A stretch of DNA of 64,000 bases, from contig JACCGJ010002764.1 of NCBI GenBank assembly GCA_013407085.1, forward strand, positions 1-64,000. Direction: 5' to 3'. Position 1 is the stretch's first letter. Each line of letters opens with the position of its first letter. The translations under genes and the position numbers were made by a program. The DNA comes from Atriophallophorus winterbourni (lineage: Eukaryota > Platyhelminthes > Trematoda > Plagiorchiida > Microphallidae). Shown piece by piece: positions 1-11,964 of this stretch. Below the pieces are notes generated by a model. It searched no databases and was not told where the DNA came from. It saw nothing but the letters and a program-made list of their open reading frames with translations.

Positions 1-60
1 ATCGTCGGCAAACAGCAGGCAACGGATTCGCACATCTCGTCAGTTACGATTAAGGTATAA
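1..60 (-). mobile_element. RTE-type LINE relic, RT active-site end, runs off left edge
   Basis: The reverse complement of bases 1-15 reads LFADD, the catalytic box of a reverse transcriptase. The same bases recur at 18164-18178, where the reading continues toward lower coordinates into a recognisable RT C-terminus. Here that C-terminal part would lie left of the window. Upstream of the box the frame soon meets a stop, so this is a dead fragment. Assignment to the RTE group rests on copy B, not on this stub. Confidence 0.6.
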
Positions 61-529
61 ATATAAACAATACAAAATATCGCGTATATTAAACGTTGGG
101 CTCAAAAGTATGTTATTTCTGCAAACGTAGTTTCCACGTTGTATTGAAATTCACGATAAAGTAATAATCAATAACATGGAGCGGTCAGGAACTTGAAACA
201 AATTACACAAGCATATTAAACAATGAATAATATATGTAACTTTATCGAGAGAGCATTTTCACGCGTCCCATCTTCACGCCAATCATTAAATTAGATATCC
301 TATGCTTATAGTAATTTCACAATTCAAAATATTGTCAATGCCAATCCGCATGCAGTAACACAAAGTCCATTGTGCTTAGATATTGCAATATTTCTCTGTG
401 CAGTACATTCCTATAAATCCCGGAAAATAAATTGCAACCTATGTATAATTGGTTGAATAGGTTCGTATTGACAATATTATCCATTAGTGCCTTACATGCG
501 CCACTTGTTTACCATTCTTCCATCTTTTC

Positions 530-650
530 AACACATGATGATCCTGACCTTAGTGTACCTTCCTGATGAGCGCAAACCGAACGAAACCGGCCGTGAGGAA
601 TGTGTGATGGAAATGCATGCAAATAAGCATTTTATTTTATGGTTATTGGT
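530..650 (+). ncRNA. Hammerhead-ribozyme-like repeat unit (decayed), copy A
   Basis: CTGATGAG at 563-570 is followed by a short would-be hairpin and GAAA at 583-586, the two conserved boxes of a hammerhead ribozyme. The shared downstream block with ATGGAAATGCATGCAAAT follows. The intact family form of stem II is GTGC-AAACA-GCAC; here it reads GCGC-AAACC-GAAC, with two mismatches, so self-cleavage is doubtful. Hammerheads are known in the schistosome SM-alpha repeat and in Penelope-like elements. Membership of a ribozyme family is well supported; activity is not. Confidence 0.6.
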
Positions 651-2264
651 TTAACCACATTAAACATGTGTTTGGACTGTTGTTATTGAACAGGCTGGCC
701 GTACCACTATTTGCAAAGACTGAAATGCAAGCGCAAAGTTGTTTAAAATTCTTCCATTGTTTCAAACGTATACGCATCCTGAACACACTGTTTTCCCTGA
801 TTAAGGTAAACACTCCGAAAGCGGTCGAATGAATTGTGTTCTGAGATGGTTCAGCAAGTGCATAGGTGTATCTCGCTAAATTCAAATGCGTTTAAACCGA
901 TGTCATTTTGTGTGGGAGCCTGATTCAACAGGTAGATCTTACAAACTTCATTCAACAAGCACAACTTGTTTATTTCCCGAAGCCGCAGAGCTTACTAGGG
1001 AGATAAAAATTCAACTAACTACGGGTCAGCATATCTGACAAGCTGACTTGCACCCATCATCATAATACTTTACTTACTAAAGTTGGTAGGATTTCGTTTT
1101 AGGTTTTTCATCTTTCTTCTAATGACATTTAATCTTATATAATTACATATTTCATAATGTTGTATATTACCTCATATTCACGTGCTATTTTCCCTGTACT
1201 TCTTTCAAAAGACCTTGAGTTGCGCAAACCTTGCATTGGGATCATTTCATGCGTAAGCTCTTTTCCTCATAAACAAATTGTGAAACAACATGTTTCATTT
1301 GATAATCTACACATAAAAACTAACTAAAGAATAATTCTCATCCTTAGCTTAAGGATCTTGTAAAAAGCCATTTTTCCCGAAGACTCGTTGAAAACAAATC
1401 ATATTGCTCTTAGAAATTCTTCATATCGGAGGTCATTTATCGCATGTGCGTCATGATAACTTTGGCAAAGGGAACGGCTCATTGAAACAATTACGGCAAA
1501 ATTAATATTATTGATTTCGCATTTACAGTTTTGTGAGTATTATTTATGTGCAACATTTGACAGTATGCGATGTGTTTTTTTTATTTAACACTGGTTTGGA
1601 GTTGAAATTTAGAAATATACAACTGGAGGTTCGCCTTCATTTTTATACGATTTGTTCTAGCAACGTGTTGACACAAATGACGGAACATACTTTCGCTTTG
1701 CCTGTTATGAAAAAATTATAATTTTATAGCAAATGTCGCATGTATAATTCATTTCTGAACAAAAGTGTAGGACATAACAGTTTTGCACCACTGCAACTTT
1801 GTAAACGTCATGTAAATATTAGGAATAGTGATATTATGAGAATATTGTTCAAATTATCATAATTATAAAAAGTGTCCTCACATTAAGACATTCTTCCAAG
1901 GTGACATGATACACCGGAATAAAAATGTCATTAAATATAAGTGGATTATTTTCATAAATATTCTAGCTCGTTTTTCTGTGGTCTACTCAAAACGTATGTC
2001 CACAGCAAGCGTGCGTGTGTTTGTAGACCAACATATAAATCAATGTTTGCTTACTGGTGATGAATCACTGTAGCATGAAAAAACTCAATGCTGAATGATA
2101 ATCGATTCCATCAATAAATTCTTTTTCATTAATGGTCCGCAAATTCAAACCGTCTACAATTATTTATAAGTGAGATTTTTCTGACTGATTCATAACACCT
2201 AGTACTATCACTCTCTGAAAGTGATACATGATTAAATAGTTATACGGACAAAAGTGATGATGCG

Positions 2265-2400
2265 ATTATAGCCATGGTCTCGAAAAGAAAATACTCATTT
2301 GCATGCATTTCTATTACACACATATACATCCAACCCCATGCTTGTTGGTCTATCCACTAATTTGGTTGAGACAGTGTTTTGAAACACGTATGGGTGTATT
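2265..2400 (-). repeat. Decayed hammerhead-family unit, minus strand, copy A
   Basis: On the minus strand this shows the family's 3' block (GAAATGCATGCAAATGAG), preceded by CACTGTCTC and a badly degraded core without intact CTGATGA or GAAA boxes. The same relic is at 20450-20540, and a truncated one is near 52065-52110. It is recognised mainly by the conserved downstream block. Confidence 0.45.
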
Positions 2401-3611
2401 TTTCATTGAAAAGTTGTTCCAGCCAAACATATAAATCGAAAGCATATACCATTTTGACAGATTTCCTTAAAATAGCATTTCCAGTGAAAATGTCACAATA
2501 ATTGACTCACGATTATTCGGTTCTCGCTTTTCCTGCAGAAGTCAATTACACGATGTAATTAACTTGTTAGATATATCATTCCAATATAATCGGCAAGTAT
2601 GCAATAATGGTTTATTTATCAGCTATTATTGAGTGACCTCATAGTTATATGATATATCACTGAAACTCTCTCTTTTTCTCGATCCTTAGGATTCGTTTCT
2701 GCTGACATTACCCATAATTACTCAAAATACCGAAACTTCGACATCTATTGCTCTAGGACGATGTAGAACCGTCTCCCATGAAACAAAATGCGTAAGTCAT
2801 TCGCTGATAAGTTTGAGGAAAACAAACCTCAACCCAATCGTTTTTAAGACAGGTTTTCACGTTTTCAGAACTCAACGTAGATTGGTAAGACTAACCGGTT
2901 TTGAATAATATGCGGTTTGTCATTTTGATGTATGGTTTCCGATTTGGCAAGGGTTTGCGCATAGAACAGGTAAGCATGAAATAGCTTGGCAACGAATATC
3001 GATGTGACAACGAAAATAAACACACTTAATGATCCCAGGGTGTGTGGTTGCGGTGTATATATGTGCGAAACACGCTGTATCTCACAGACAATTCTATTTC
3101 CATTTCATTTCTCATATCTATCTGAGCATGGGTATTCTGACAGTATCTTAACCTTTTGATTTTTCTGCAATTTTCCTAAAACACGAGTGCTTAATAGCAT
3201 AGCTTCGTTTTAGAAAAAATTACGTTGGTCACAAAAGCTTAAGTTCATTCTTTCCACCCATTTACAGCACATGCGTTACAATTACAATTAGTTAAAAATA
3301 ACGGAAAGATTATTTCCCCAAAAATGTTCACTGTGGTTCGTCACTTGCCATTTCTACTGTGTTGGATAGTGTTCAACAACGCCAGCCCTGATGACTATAC
3401 TAATCGAGTAATCCTGCATCGGAGCCAATAATCTACCAACGAAATTGCTCAAATTTCGGTAACACTATGTTGTCGCTAACACAGTCAAGAGTTTCAGACA
3501 TATCCAGGTAATAACATGGATAGGGTCTCCATTATCCACGGCTGGAGTACAGTTAACATGAGTAATGAGGGTATTGGTTGGGCTAGAGTTTTTTGTCCTG
3601 ATTCCGTGCTT

Positions 3612-4510
3612 TCAGATGGAATCAAGCTTGAAATTTTTAAAATGTTTGATCAATTCAGCAGGTACAAATAATTCGAGAACTTTGGAGACAACTGAAGACA
3701 ATGTGACTATTTTGTAGTTATACATAGAAGTTCTGTACCCGCTTTTGTATACCGGGGTGATTAATCTAATTTTTCTGTATCTGACAGTCTTGAAAAATAA
3801 GAGAATAGTGAGAACAGAGCAATAGCGCATTTTTAAAAGAACGCGGTTTTTTTCATCGGCACATTGCAGATTTTTAATTCTCATCTCGAGCAACATTGCC
3901 AGCATACTTTTCGGGTTGACAACGATTTCCTGTATTGTATTAATTTGTGAACTAAATTCACGCATAACACAACATAACCGCCTTTTAGGGTAGAACACTA
4001 TAAGTGAAAATTGAGCGAGTTCGTCGGCGTCTTTGAGAGCAGTTGATGCAGTTTCAGTGGTTATAAGTTAAACCGAAACGCGTAGAATTATGCTGGACCT
4101 AAAGTTCACGTTCTCGGAAACGATATTCGAGTTTCGTTCAATTTTATCAATCAGATTGATTTGATTTTCTTTTCTGTACTTCTGAACAATTTTATTAACT
4201 TCATTTTCCATCTAACGAGGAGATCCCCATGATTCAAGTGTTTCCAGTAATATGTAGTTTCTCCACACACAGCTTTGTAACTTCATTATTTCTGCGTTGG
4301 ACTCCAGATCATAAAATTGAATCCCCTTTTCCAGTTGTTTTGAAACATATTTATAGTGGAGTTCCTTTTTTCGTCGATTTTCTCAAATATCGTTGAAATG
4401 CTTAGATGGAACTCCGTGTTTACCACATCAACTTCCGTTTTCATCCCATACATTTTAATTGCGTCCCGAGTTATACTGTGGTCATCATTTCCGATGGTAA
4501 TCGCGTTCAC
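3612..4510 (-). pseudogene. CR1-like reverse transcriptase relic, copy A
   Basis: The minus-strand frame at 3612-3998 carries the N-terminal RT region of a CR1/jockey-type LINE, with ITPVYKSG and VVSKVLELF corresponding to the usual IPIYKGG and VVSKVLE motifs. The frame at 4286-4510 corresponds to the segment before the RT domain. The copy at 21554-22093 is better preserved, and the two align along their length. Stops and frame changes separate the pieces, and the catalytic half of the RT is absent. It is a dead fragment within the composite repeat. Confidence 0.6.
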
Positions 4511-5397
4511 CTACGATCACCACACCGCAAGAGAACCTCAATTAGTCAAATGGGTTTATTACCTGGATAGCAAAGAACATAACACACGTGTATCTGATTC
4601 AACCATAAAAATGACCTCCGCATAGCTGTCCCGGTTGTCAATTCGATCAGATTTGTCAATGAATTCCGTGCCAATCGGTTACCAACCTTCCTGTCAGCTG
4701 CTGATAATTGACATCAAGTCGTTATACCAAAGATGCTTTCGTATGAGCGGTTTTCATGCTATACATTTGAAACCCAAATAACAGCTGGATTGTGATTATT
4801 GTGGTTAGTGGTTTTAATGCACACGTGATTCATTCTACGCATCTTTCAAACTCGTGTGATTAGAACTTATCGATAATGCACGTCATATATCCACAATTAT
4901 AACCTATTTTGTTTTTTATAGATCCCTCATAAATTTAATTGGATGCAAATTCGATGAACGTTCCGATTAGGTGACCTACCAACTCAGCTGTTTTCTTAGC
5001 CTCTCCAGCTACAATGCAATTTCCAAATGAGTTGTTTGCCATAAATCTGTAATGTATGACGTTTATTAACATACGCGGGGCCTTTAAAATCGGCCGTTCA
5101 AATTATTAATTCCTACACAAACGTTTTTTCCCATTTATCCTCGGCAATTTGGATTCCGTTTCTTTGTTTTCCTGCAATGTGTTCAGGTCAACCTAGAATC
5201 ATTTTGGGAGCGCACACTATGAAACAATTCCGCGATACCGATTTGCTGCATAGCCAGATCCTATTAAAAACATTTTGCTGTGTCACTCGTGAGACATTTG
5301 ATTGTTTATTGAGAAAATCTTCTAAACAGTCGAACAAACCTCGTGCATGTTGGCAAGTTGCTCTTCGTCGACGTCGCGCAATTTCTCGAATGCCAGT

Positions 5398-6210
5398 ACC
5401 TTGTATCTTATCATCTAATGTGCGATCTTCTTGGTCTAAATGGGATGAAATTTCTTTTCTACTCCGTTCAAATCATTTTATTCGTTACAGTGTTGCTATG
5501 TTTCAAGAAACTTGGCTGCATTCTGAAATCGACACTGATTCAATTAACATTGATGGTTTTCAGTGCTTTCATTTGAATCGGACCTGTCCTATTGCAAATC
5601 GTGGTGGTGGAGGTTTAAGTTTTGTTTGCAAAGAGTGGTGTGCCTCTTGCAAAATTATGTTTACCTTTGATGAACCAGAAGTTTCCTGTCTTGCTGTTAA
5701 ATGCAAACCACGGCATTTATCTAACATTTATTCTTTTATTCTTTCGAATGTGTATATCGTCCCCAACTGTCCTTCTAACAATTTTCCTGCATTTTTGATG
5801 AAATTCTCAATGAACTTGCTCCGTATCAAAACTCTTTGATCTTACTTGCTGGTGACCCCAATCACGCTAATATTACTATGTTTTCTCTTTTGTCGCATTC
5901 AAACATTGTTTATTTTCTAACGCGTTCTGAAGCTTGTCTGGATTACGCTTTCAATAATGCGCCACAATTTTTCCATTCCCGTAAATCTGCACCAATTGGA
6001 AATTCTGATCACTGTGTGATATCAATACTACCTAAAATATACGGAACTATGGGGCATAGTTACATAACTCACAGAATCGGGCGAAAAGTGACCAGTAGAA
6101 CCTGCGAGCGTGACAATATTTCAGCGCTGAGGACCAAGCTAAGCGACACTGACTTCCGCATTTTAACTAACCGGACGTTTCCCTTGAATGTGATGTTCTT
6201 ACATCCTATC
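5398..6210 (+). pseudogene. Apurinic-type endonuclease domain of the LINE at 5071-8165
   Basis: The domain nicks target DNA to prime reverse transcription. Seen in order: QETWL near 5505, LILLAGDPNHANI near 5835-5875 (the usual GDFN box with F changed to P), and GNSDHCVI near 6000, matching the SDH catalytic motif. The first part is in the frame ending at 5839 and the second in the frame 5836-6213, so a frameshift separates them. The loss of the phenylalanine in GDFN and the frameshift mark it as inactive. Confidence 0.7.
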
Positions 6211-6284
6211 TAAAGTTTTGCTTTCATATATGTTGTCCACAAGAAACCATATTCGTTCGACCTGATTGTTTTACCTCAAATAAA

Positions 6285-8030
6285 TTGGAGCGCCTCCAAA
6301 GACTGAAGGAAAAGGCTTTCAAATATCTTGATCGTCACGCTGTCTCTCAGCTGTCTTCATTAATCAAGCTTGAGATTCAACGCATGCGAGATATCTATGT
6401 AAAATCAATTTTGAGAACGAATAAAAGTCGCCAATTATGGAGTACGCTCAAATGTTTGTGTGGCAAATACAGAAAGGTACTCCCCTTCATCCGTGATATA
6501 AGTTCATTAAATGAATCATTTTTCATCTTCTCCTGATGGAATCCAAGAAATCCCTGATTTTGTTTAACCCCCATCCTCTTTCTAAACGCCGACTTTTACA
6601 AGCTCACTGAAAGTTATGTAGTCACATTTCGCTGTATCCCGCTCAAAGGCTGCAGGACCCGATAATCTTTCCCCTATTTTACTGAAAGAATGCGCACGTG
6701 AACTTTTTTCGCCGATCTCTTCTACCTTCAACAGATGCATTGAAAGAAGTATTTTTTTCTGACAGTTGGAAGGCGGTACGTATTACACCAATCCCCAAAA
6801 ATGATCCTGGAACGTACCGCCCCATTGCGTGTACGTCGCAGTTACTCAAAGTACTGGAAAGTATAGTGCTACGACGACTTGTTCCGAGTTTCCAGGTACA
6901 ATATTCGCATCAGTTCGCGTACCGCAATAATCGTTCGACAGTAGACGCACTCGCGTTGCTAACTGACCATGTATCCCGGTCATTGGATTCGAAATCAAAA
7001 GCAGTACAGTTTTGTATTCTTGATTACACCAACGCTTTAAACAGTGATATCAGAAAGTCTTCGCTCAAAAAACTCCATGATTGAGGTGTACCCCTGAACC
7101 TTGTTCACTGGATAGCGTCCTATTCTAAGGACCGCGTGCAGTATACTGCCATTATCGGTGAAGAGTCCAATTCTGTAACGATTTCTCGCGGTGTTCTACA
7201 AGGAGCAATACTTTCTCCCTACTTATTTTCTATCTACATTTATGATCTTCCTTGCTTCCATTCCATTCTCATTCCAAAATATGCTGATGACATTGCTGTT
7301 GTTTTTGACCACCATAGACGTGCTGACTCTCCCACATCTGAATTTATTATCAATGACATTGCCCAGTGGTCATCTTTGTTTGGCTTATCGTTAAGCCCTC
7401 AAAAATGTGATACTCTCAAACTTAGCTGGTCAGCGTCGTGAAAATCTACTTCAAGGAATTCCCACGATATTTTTCAATGGCTCGAACTTCAGCAGAAGCG
7501 CATGTTTCAAGTATCTTGGCGTCATTTTATCACAGAGTCTCAAATGGAACGATCATGTGACTGCCCAGTACTTGAAGGTTAGAATGTTATCGTTTCACGC
7601 CTTACGTCTGCGTTCTTCAGCTGTTCCTCCCGATGTAGTTATATATTTTTTCTTGCATTGTTCCCATTTTAATCTACGCATCCTCTTTAATTTCTCCTGG
7701 TATTTTGAAAGGGATTTTTTGATGATCAGGAGAGCAATCACATTAATTTCAAGATTTAGCTCTTCCTCCATCGAGTTGATTCGTGATATGATCGTGGAAT
7801 GCCACTTTCGTGAATGTGACAGATTGATCAGAGTCATATCGTCTGATAATGCACACCAACTGCATGAGGTCCTTATGGCTTGCAGATCATTATCAGACGC
7901 GCGTAGTCAACATATCGTCCCGTATGCAGGAAGTGAAAAATTTAAAAATTCTTTTACTCCTTACCTGGCTCGATATTTCGTTGATCGTACAAAAATTATT
8001 CTCGATTTGAGGAAGAAACTGACTGTATAA
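6285..8030 (+). pseudogene. Reverse transcriptase of the LINE at 5071-8165
   Basis: RT motifs appear in order across several frames: AAGPDNLSP near 6647, ITPIPKND and YRPIACTSQLLKVLE near 6780-6860, HQFAYRNNRSTVDAL near 6910-6955, GVLQGAILSPYLFSIY near 7190-7240 and the catalytic YADD at 7280-7291. The C-terminus with FKYLGVILSQSLKWNDHV runs in the frame to 8030. The linker before the RT is at 6285-6536. A stop near 7084 and frame changes near 7400-7441 break it. The YADD box itself is intact, so decay is moderate compared with its relatives in copies B and C. Confidence 0.8.
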
Positions 8031-8164
8031 TAACGTAAGTGAGATCATCCTTATTTGACATGTATTTTTTTAAATGTACATTTTATTACGCGTGGTCGAA
8101 TTAATTGTATCGCTGAAAATTCGTGTACTCGAATAAAGCCATTTTCTTTCTGGTTTCTTTTTAT

Positions 8165-8380
8165 CATTATGTACTCACCATGTTTAGCTTCTTCTGCCAC
8201 TGAAAGACGGAAACATAATTTGATGAAAATAGTATTGGGTTGTTTATTGGCATATCTAGCCTAAGATATCGATGTGTCAAAAACACATATTGTGACAGTA
8301 CATAAAAATGATTGCTCTGATGTTTTGTGTAAGCGTTTCAAACTGTCAGTTTTTTCATCACAATGAATAAATAAAACCTC
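8165..8380. repeat. Composite repeat copy A, right part
   Basis: This resumes the composite repeat after the LINE insertion. It matches 23220-23410 in copy B and 54600-54800 in copy C, including the shared words GTGTCAAAAACACATATTGT and GTTTATTGGCATATCTA. Similarity ends near 8380, where an RTE fragment starts, so copy A lacks everything that follows in B and C. Confidence 0.75.
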
Positions 8381-8384
8381 TATT

Positions 8385-8600
8385 ATCCAATGGACTTTTT
8401 CGTCTGCATGCAAAAACTTTGGGCTTAAAATCAGAATGAGCAAGACCAAATTCCTTTTTGAAGGGACTGTATCGCCTCCCATCATCACTGTTGGAAAACT
8501 GTCAGCTTGAACTAATAAATCATCTCACATATACCGGTTCAACCATTGCGAATAACCTCTCGCTAGACACGGAGATTGCTAAGCGGACTGTGATGTACAT
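8385..8600 (+). mobile_element. RTE-type LINE fragment, RT C-terminal region
   Basis: One plus-strand frame reads NFGLKIRMSKTKFLFEG and PPIITVGKL, the segment after the YADD box in RTE-like RTs. The next frame (8458-8676) continues with LTYTGSTIANNLSLDTEIAKR, the usual 'F.YLGS.I' box. A frameshift separates them. The minus-strand RTE relic at 17470-18230 has the matching words DFGYRISMSNIK and STIADN, so both are probably the same family. It is a short dead piece. Confidence 0.65.
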
Positions 8601-8689
8601 CCATGGTGAACATCGACTGAATGAGGACAACAACATGTCGCTCGAAACGTTCCCGTGCTATGCTTCCGGAACCTGAATGATTAAGGGTC

Positions 8690-10430
8690 GTGTCGGCCCT
8701 TCTTGTTCTTGCTATTGCGTTCCACTATTACGGAACCTTGTGATTAATACATGTCGACTAATGGACATTACAATGTCACAGCCTTCTACATGAATGTGCT
8801 TTTGCTTGATTACTGGCCACTGAATGCGGGAGCATTTTTGTGTTCTGACGTTACTGGATTCGGTTTAAACGACCGACCAGAGTTCATAACATTGCGTGAA
8901 CCGAGATGTGCCGGAGGGGTATCCATTTAGATTTCTGTTCCGATTAGGTCTCACATCGCTTTACCTAACCAACAGTGATTTCATAGTCCAAGCATTGCTT
9001 GCATCACTTGAGTTTTTCATCTTCTCTCTCAGTTTTATCTCAACAGTCGTCACTTTACTCACTTATCTTTCACGTAATCTTGACCGCCAGGGTTCAGCGG
9101 CTGTGCTGAAGCGGATACATACACGTTTGTACGTGTTTAAAAAGTTCTACGTTGCGATCCTGTTATCGGAGATGATATTGATGTGTACATCCAAGTGATT
9201 GGCGTAATCTCCGTCGATCCTATGCCTTGTTACCTATCTGGGTTTCGTTAACCTTTGTTATAGGGATGTATCGTCGATGTTGCAGCAGAGACATTTGTTA
9301 CGTTCCATCAACCTATGCGTTGTTCTTAACTTTACAATCAGGAAAACAGAACAAGACCGCAATGTAACGTTGATCAGGAGTCAGGAGGTAAGAATTCCTC
9401 GTTGTCCAGCGACGTCGTTGCACAGTTCGTATAGCCAGCATTGCTGTCGTGATATGTTCATTTGTTGCTGGAAATGTGATTGTTTCGTACAATATATCCC
9501 GTGCTATCCGGAGCTTGACTAGCCCATCGAAGCTCCTGGATCTCAGGCATAACTGATTTCTTTGGAGTGTCAACACATCTTTTCAAACGTTGACATCGAA
9601 CATTGCATTGCCTGTTTAGCGGATAAAGATACCCTTAATCCGCTGTGGATGGTATGTGGACTCTACATGGACGTCTGTCCCTGGTCTGAACTGGCTTGCT
9701 CGTCGAAATACATCTACTTTGATGCCAGCTGGGTGGGTTGTGGTGGGTTTTTGGCAGGAAAGCGTTCTCTCTATAAAAGCCAACAAAATCCAATTATGGA
9801 ATAATGACTATGCATCAAAATGCACTGTTCTTGTGCTATCTTAGGACATCGTAGTCCGTACACGCGAAAAATGAAGGCGTAATACATACAGCTTAGAATT
9901 TAGGGAAAAAAGCGTACTAAGCGCTTCGTCGGTCACCGGCCACCGAAAGGGGCTAACCGCTTTTACTCCACTGCATTGTGGTACAGCAAATGCGCTAAAG
10001 ACTTGGGGTGGGACACCCTAAACGAAATCTCCCATACTGCGGTGTAGGCAACGGAGTAATATTCCGCTTACGTCGAAGCAGATCGCAGGGGTACAAGATA
10101 ATTAATCCACCTCGAGATCAAATTGTCGAAGGTTTTTCTTCACTGTCAGAGTTTGTTTTATATAGAACTTCCTGCCCCACATATCATTTGTGCAACAAGC
10201 CTGAACATGTTCAAGGCTGAACATCACAAGTATATTTTTACTAAATCCAACATTGCACCGGAATTCACGTGTTGTCATTTCATATGAATATAAAATTTGT
10301 GTTGTTTTTATGCACTGCATATATTTTTAATCTGTAGTTACTCAAAATTATTTGCATTTTGTACCATTGAATCTTTGAATTACTTTGAATTAGGTTAAAC
10401 GATGATGACATTCTTGCATGCACTCACTAG
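8690..10430. other. Unrecognised stretch, possibly decayed retroelement
   Basis: I recognise no gene. The open frames here (for example 8896-9198 and 9562-9804) have no family resemblance I can defend. One frame near 9717-9760 reads YFDASWVGCGGFLAG, which loosely resembles the first box of an LTR-retrotransposon RNase H. The section near 9930-10100 is less AT-rich than its surroundings. It may be the decayed 5' part of the RTE element that is recognisable from 10560. Confidence 0.3.
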
Positions 10431-10559
10431 GAACGCTATCTTTTAAAGAAACTCTTTCGAATCCATTCTACTAGCACACGTCAGCTTCTCACCCTCTCTT
10501 CTCAAAGCAATTCGGACCATCAATGCTGGATGCATACCGCTGCATCCAACTGTTCTGAG

Positions 10560-11960
10560 ACAGGTTTCAATTATCAACGCCGTCCTTCGATCGCGTGCCC
10601 CTATTATGCTTGCATGGTTTAATGTCCGTACCCTGCAACAACCAGAACAACAGTTTTTACTAGCGCGCTCTCTGAAGACCTAATGTATCGATATTTTGCC
10701 TATCGGATACCATTATTCGTGACATTGATTCAGTATTTTAACTGACTTAACCTATACCTCATTGTAGTAGGTTTTACTAACGTGTGCCAGTGATCCCATT
10801 TCTTCCTTTGTATGCCTAGGTGATGTTGCAATCATTCATAGCTAAAACGAGGAAACCTTGCTTCTAGTTCGCATACCGGTTAATAGACGAATAACCGCAG
10901 TGACGAGAGACGTAACTTATTCGTGATCACTGCATACGTACCCGCGAACTGTGGAGCTGAGGAGGTGCAGGACGGATTCTTTGAAGAACTTCGTTTTCTT
11001 TTAATGGAAGCACGCAGATGCCATATACTAGTGCTTGCCGCGGATTTCAATGCCGGAGATGGATGTAGAGGGCACTCTGAGCGTTTCCTTTGAGGGATTT
11101 ATGAGATGTCAGACGACCGAGTAGACAATAAAAGAGATTGTTCTCCCTCTGGACGACCACCGCCTCTTCCTCAATTCACATAAACAAAGATAGTCTGAAT
11201 CGTGTTCGTGAGATTTGTTGGAGAGTACGCTCCTCGGATCTGTAATAAACTGTCATCATTGGGCAAAATACGAAGGCTTTACCAATTGATAAGTGTCTTT
11301 GGTCCTAAGCCACATACCACGAGTAAAACTATCTTAGAGGTTAATGGCATAAGGATCTTTCACAGAAAATTGAAGAGAATATTTTAGTCTGCAGTAAATT
11401 CTGCAGACACCACCGACATTCCTCAATCTCCTTTGCACTGATCCGTGTCGTTTAGTGTCGAAGTACTACGAAAAGAGATCTAATCACTGAAGCGACACAA
11501 GGCGCCGGGATCCGACGTGTAAAAAACCGAGTATGTTTAAAGAAAGTATGCTAAACAGTTCTTACACAAATGCACGAGCTGTTCTCGAAGGTTTAGATGG
11601 AAGAGGGGTTACTTACGTATGGGGTAAATCGCTGATATTACCAGTCCATAAATGAGAGCGCAACGAATGTGGCAACTGTCACGGAATTTCGCTTATTCCG
11701 GTGGTAGCTGTTATATTGGTTGCTTCTTGCTTCGCAGACTTACCCAGATTCCAGTGGGAAGTTCTCGCAAGAAGCGAGCTGGCTTCCGATCAGAGCGCGG
11801 AATTGTAGACCAGGCTTCGTTTTGCGTCCGTTGCTAGAACACCGACACTTGAATCAGCGACCGTCCATCGTGGTATTTCTGGATATTAGAGCAGCCTTTG
11901 ACTCGGTTGAGAGATCCGCCCTATGTAACTGATTAATTCGCAATGGAATCCCATTAAAAT
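10560..11960 (+). mobile_element. RTE-type LINE relic, endonuclease to mid-RT
   Basis: The endonuclease start is seen as WFNVRTLQQPEQQFLLARSL near 10615-10675. Its core is seen as VITAYVPANCGAEEV near 10925-10965 and LVLAADFNAGDG near 11030-11060. The linker is GKIRRLYQLISVFG near 11260-11300. The RT follows with SLKRHKAPGSD near 11480, AGFRSERGIVDQASF near 11790 and a last frame (11720-11932) with PSIVVFLDIRAAFDSV. These are hallmarks of RTE-clade elements. Many stops and shifts make it dead. It ends abruptly near 11960 before the catalytic box, where sequence of a CR1 family takes over. Confidence 0.75.
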
Positions 11961-11964
11961 ACTG

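Larger units (their letters stand above)
1..5070. repeat. Composite repeat copy A, left part
   Basis: This stretch aligns by eye with copy B at a nearly constant offset: base 1 matches 18164, the region near 3340 matches 21525, and the region near 4900 matches 23040. It contains an RTE stub, a hammerhead-like motif near 563, a minus-strand hammerhead-family relic near 2270-2400 and a minus-strand CR1-like RT relic at 3612-4510. The rest is AT-rich and without recognisable coding sequence. Similarity stops near 5070, where a plus-strand LINE begins, and resumes near 8165. Differences are scattered substitutions and small indels, as expected for an old duplication. Confidence 0.8.
5071..8165 (+). 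mobile_element. APE-type non-LTR retrotransposon inserted in copy A
   Basis: About 3.1 kb of plus-strand LINE sequence interrupts copy A, whose similarity to copies B and C stops near 5070 and resumes near 8165. It holds an endonuclease followed by a reverse transcriptase, the order of jockey/CR1-superfamily LINEs. No ORF1 is recognisable, so it may be 5'-truncated. Frames are broken by several stops and shifts. Related but far more decayed RT fragments lie at 23520-24130 and 54900-55555, and a short minus-strand one near 39395. The exact clade (CR1, Rex1 or jockey) is not settled by eye. Confidence 0.8.
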
